NCBI GenBank assembly: GCA_004561785.1
Contig: SFUB01000014.1
Span: forward strand, 1-21,868
Reading direction: 5' to 3'
Length of the DNA: 21,868 nucleotides
Source: a bacterium
Lineage (GTDB): Bacteria; Bacillota_I; Bacilli_A; RFN20; CAG-826
Shown: positions 21,233 to 21,868 of the stretch, piece by piece
Numbering within the stretch: position 1 is the first letter of the stretch
How the letters are laid out: each line of letters begins with the position of its first letter
The notes under the pieces: model-generated
The model's database searches: none
What the model was told of the DNA's origin: nothing
What the model saw: only the letters and a program-made list of their open reading frames with translations
Program-made: the position numbers and the translations under genes

Positions 21233-21868
21233 TTATATCTTCCAAGGCCGCCTTCTTGCATAGGTGATCGTGCCTTCCTCGTCGGTTCTTCGGATCCGAA
21301 TCCCTCTTTCTTCCAGGCGTTCCACCACCTCCTTCTTCGGATGGCCGTAATGGTTCTTATAACCCACCGAGATCACGGCTTCCTTCGGTTTCAAAGCATC
21401 GAGGAACTCGGCGCAGGTGGAGGTGTCCGAACCATGGTGGCCAACTTTCAGGATATCGCAGGAAATCCCGGGATTATCCTCCAAGATCTGTTTCTCAATA
21501 GAGACGGGAGCATCCCCGGTGAACAGAAAGGAATAGCCCATGAAATCCAAAGCCAAAACCAGAGAGGATTCATTCTCGTCTTTGCTTGGATAGACGTTGA
21601 TGTTCCGGAAGGTCAGATTGCCGATGGTCAACGGAAAATCGGACGGATCCTCAATGAATCTGCCGACGGAGAAGTTCCTCATCAACGAGTCCTTCGCCCC
21701 GATGTGGTCGAAATCCCCGTGGCTCGCGATGAGGCAATCCAACTTGTAAATCCTTTTCTTCCTAAGATATGGAATCAGCGATTCTTTCGCCATATCAAAG
21801 GAGATATTTCCTCCGGTATCTAGCATCACCGAAGTCATGCCGTCCCTAATCAAGATGGCGTCTCCCTG
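21233..21868 (-). CDS. comEC: DNA uptake channel ComEC, C-terminal metallo-beta-lactamase domain (runs off right edge)
   Basis: ComEC is the inner-membrane channel for single-stranded DNA in natural transformation. Only the last 211 residues are in the window, and the frame is open to the edge. They form the C-terminal metallo-beta-lactamase-like domain: QGDAILIRDG at the edge, LDTGG, the metal-binding ASHGDFDHIG, FTGDAP and KVGHHGSDTS, then the end VISVGYKNHYGHPKKEVVERL. In ComEC this domain is thought to degrade the non-transported strand, and its metal ligands appear intact here. The rest of the protein (OB fold and competence membrane domain) would lie to the right. A stand-alone hydrolase with the same fold is possible, but QGDAILI and the holA neighbour favour ComEC. 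Confidence 0.9.
   Translation of the reverse strand, partial: QGDAILIRDGMTSVMLDTGGNISFDMAKESLIPYLRKKRIYKLDCLIASHGDFDHIGAKDSLMRNFSVGRFIEDPSDFPLTIGNLTFRNINVYPSKDENESSLVLALDFMGYSFLFTGDAPVSIEKQILEDNPGISCDILKVGHHGSDTSTCAEFLDALKPKEAVISVGYKNHYGHPKKEVVERLEERGIRIRRTDEEGTITYARRRPWKI

Noticed and set aside
1..21868. CRISPR arrays, tRNA genes, insertion sequences and riboswitches
   Set aside because: No regularly spaced repeats, no cloverleaf with a T-loop motif, no transposase and no known riboswitch core were seen on either strand by eye. A covariance-model search could still find a small RNA.

Overview
The window looks like chromosome from a non-sporulating, probably host-associated member of the Bacillota, near the Erysipelotrichales/Acholeplasmatales/RF39-type lineages. 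The evidence is: HrcA/CIRCE control of hrcA-grpE-dnaK-dnaJ, a DnaK of Gram-positive length (610 aa), Shine-Dalgarno sites of the AAAGGAG type, a zinc-ribbon L32, and a gene order that matches the Bacillus subtilis comEC-to-rpsU region. The base composition is moderately GC-rich by eye. The taxonomic placement is inference; no rRNA is present. The window is densely coding, with no gene-free stretch over 300 bases and no tRNA, CRISPR array or insertion sequence that I can see.

Almost everything lies on the minus strand, so transcription runs right to left. Right edge: the C-terminal part of comEC (DNA uptake channel) and holA (DNA polymerase III delta), converging on rpsT (plus strand) across a shared bidirectional terminator. 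Upstream of rpsT on the plus strand is an AMP-forming acyl ligase fused to an acyl carrier protein domain. It diverges from fmt, which is followed by a helicase/nuclease fusion gene and lepA in one minus-strand unit (17675 to 12542). Next comes an unusual three-gene unit: a Fic-fold protein whose catalytic motif is destroyed, a 91-aa one-pass membrane protein, and hemW.

The heat-shock operon follows (9587 to 4833). It has a near-consensus sigma-A promoter flanked and overlapped by two CIRCE-type palindromes, an out-of-frame hrcA/grpE overlap of 79 nt, a strong hairpin between dnaK and dnaJ, and a terminator after dnaJ. After that come a zinc-ribbon TM2 membrane protein, an unrecognised 268-aa protein and mtaB (tRNA methylthiotransferase), coupled by overlapping stop/start codons. 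Then rpmF with its own promoter and terminator, deoC, rpsU with its terminator, and finally at the left edge a C39-peptidase membrane protein that runs off the window.

Read against B. subtilis (comEC, holA, rpsT, gpr, spoIIP, lepA, hemW, hrcA, grpE, dnaK, dnaJ, prmA, rsmE, mtaB, rpsU), the old backbone is intact. The sporulation genes gpr and spoIIP and the genes prmA and rsmE are missing from their usual places. The newcomers sit at those or neighbouring junctions: ligase-ACP, fmt and helicase/nuclease between rpsT and lepA; Fic-like and membrane protein between lepA and hemW; TM2 and the 268-aa protein between dnaJ and mtaB; rpmF and deoC between mtaB and rpsU. The least described material is the Fic-like/membrane-protein pair, the C39 protein and the helicase/nuclease fusion.
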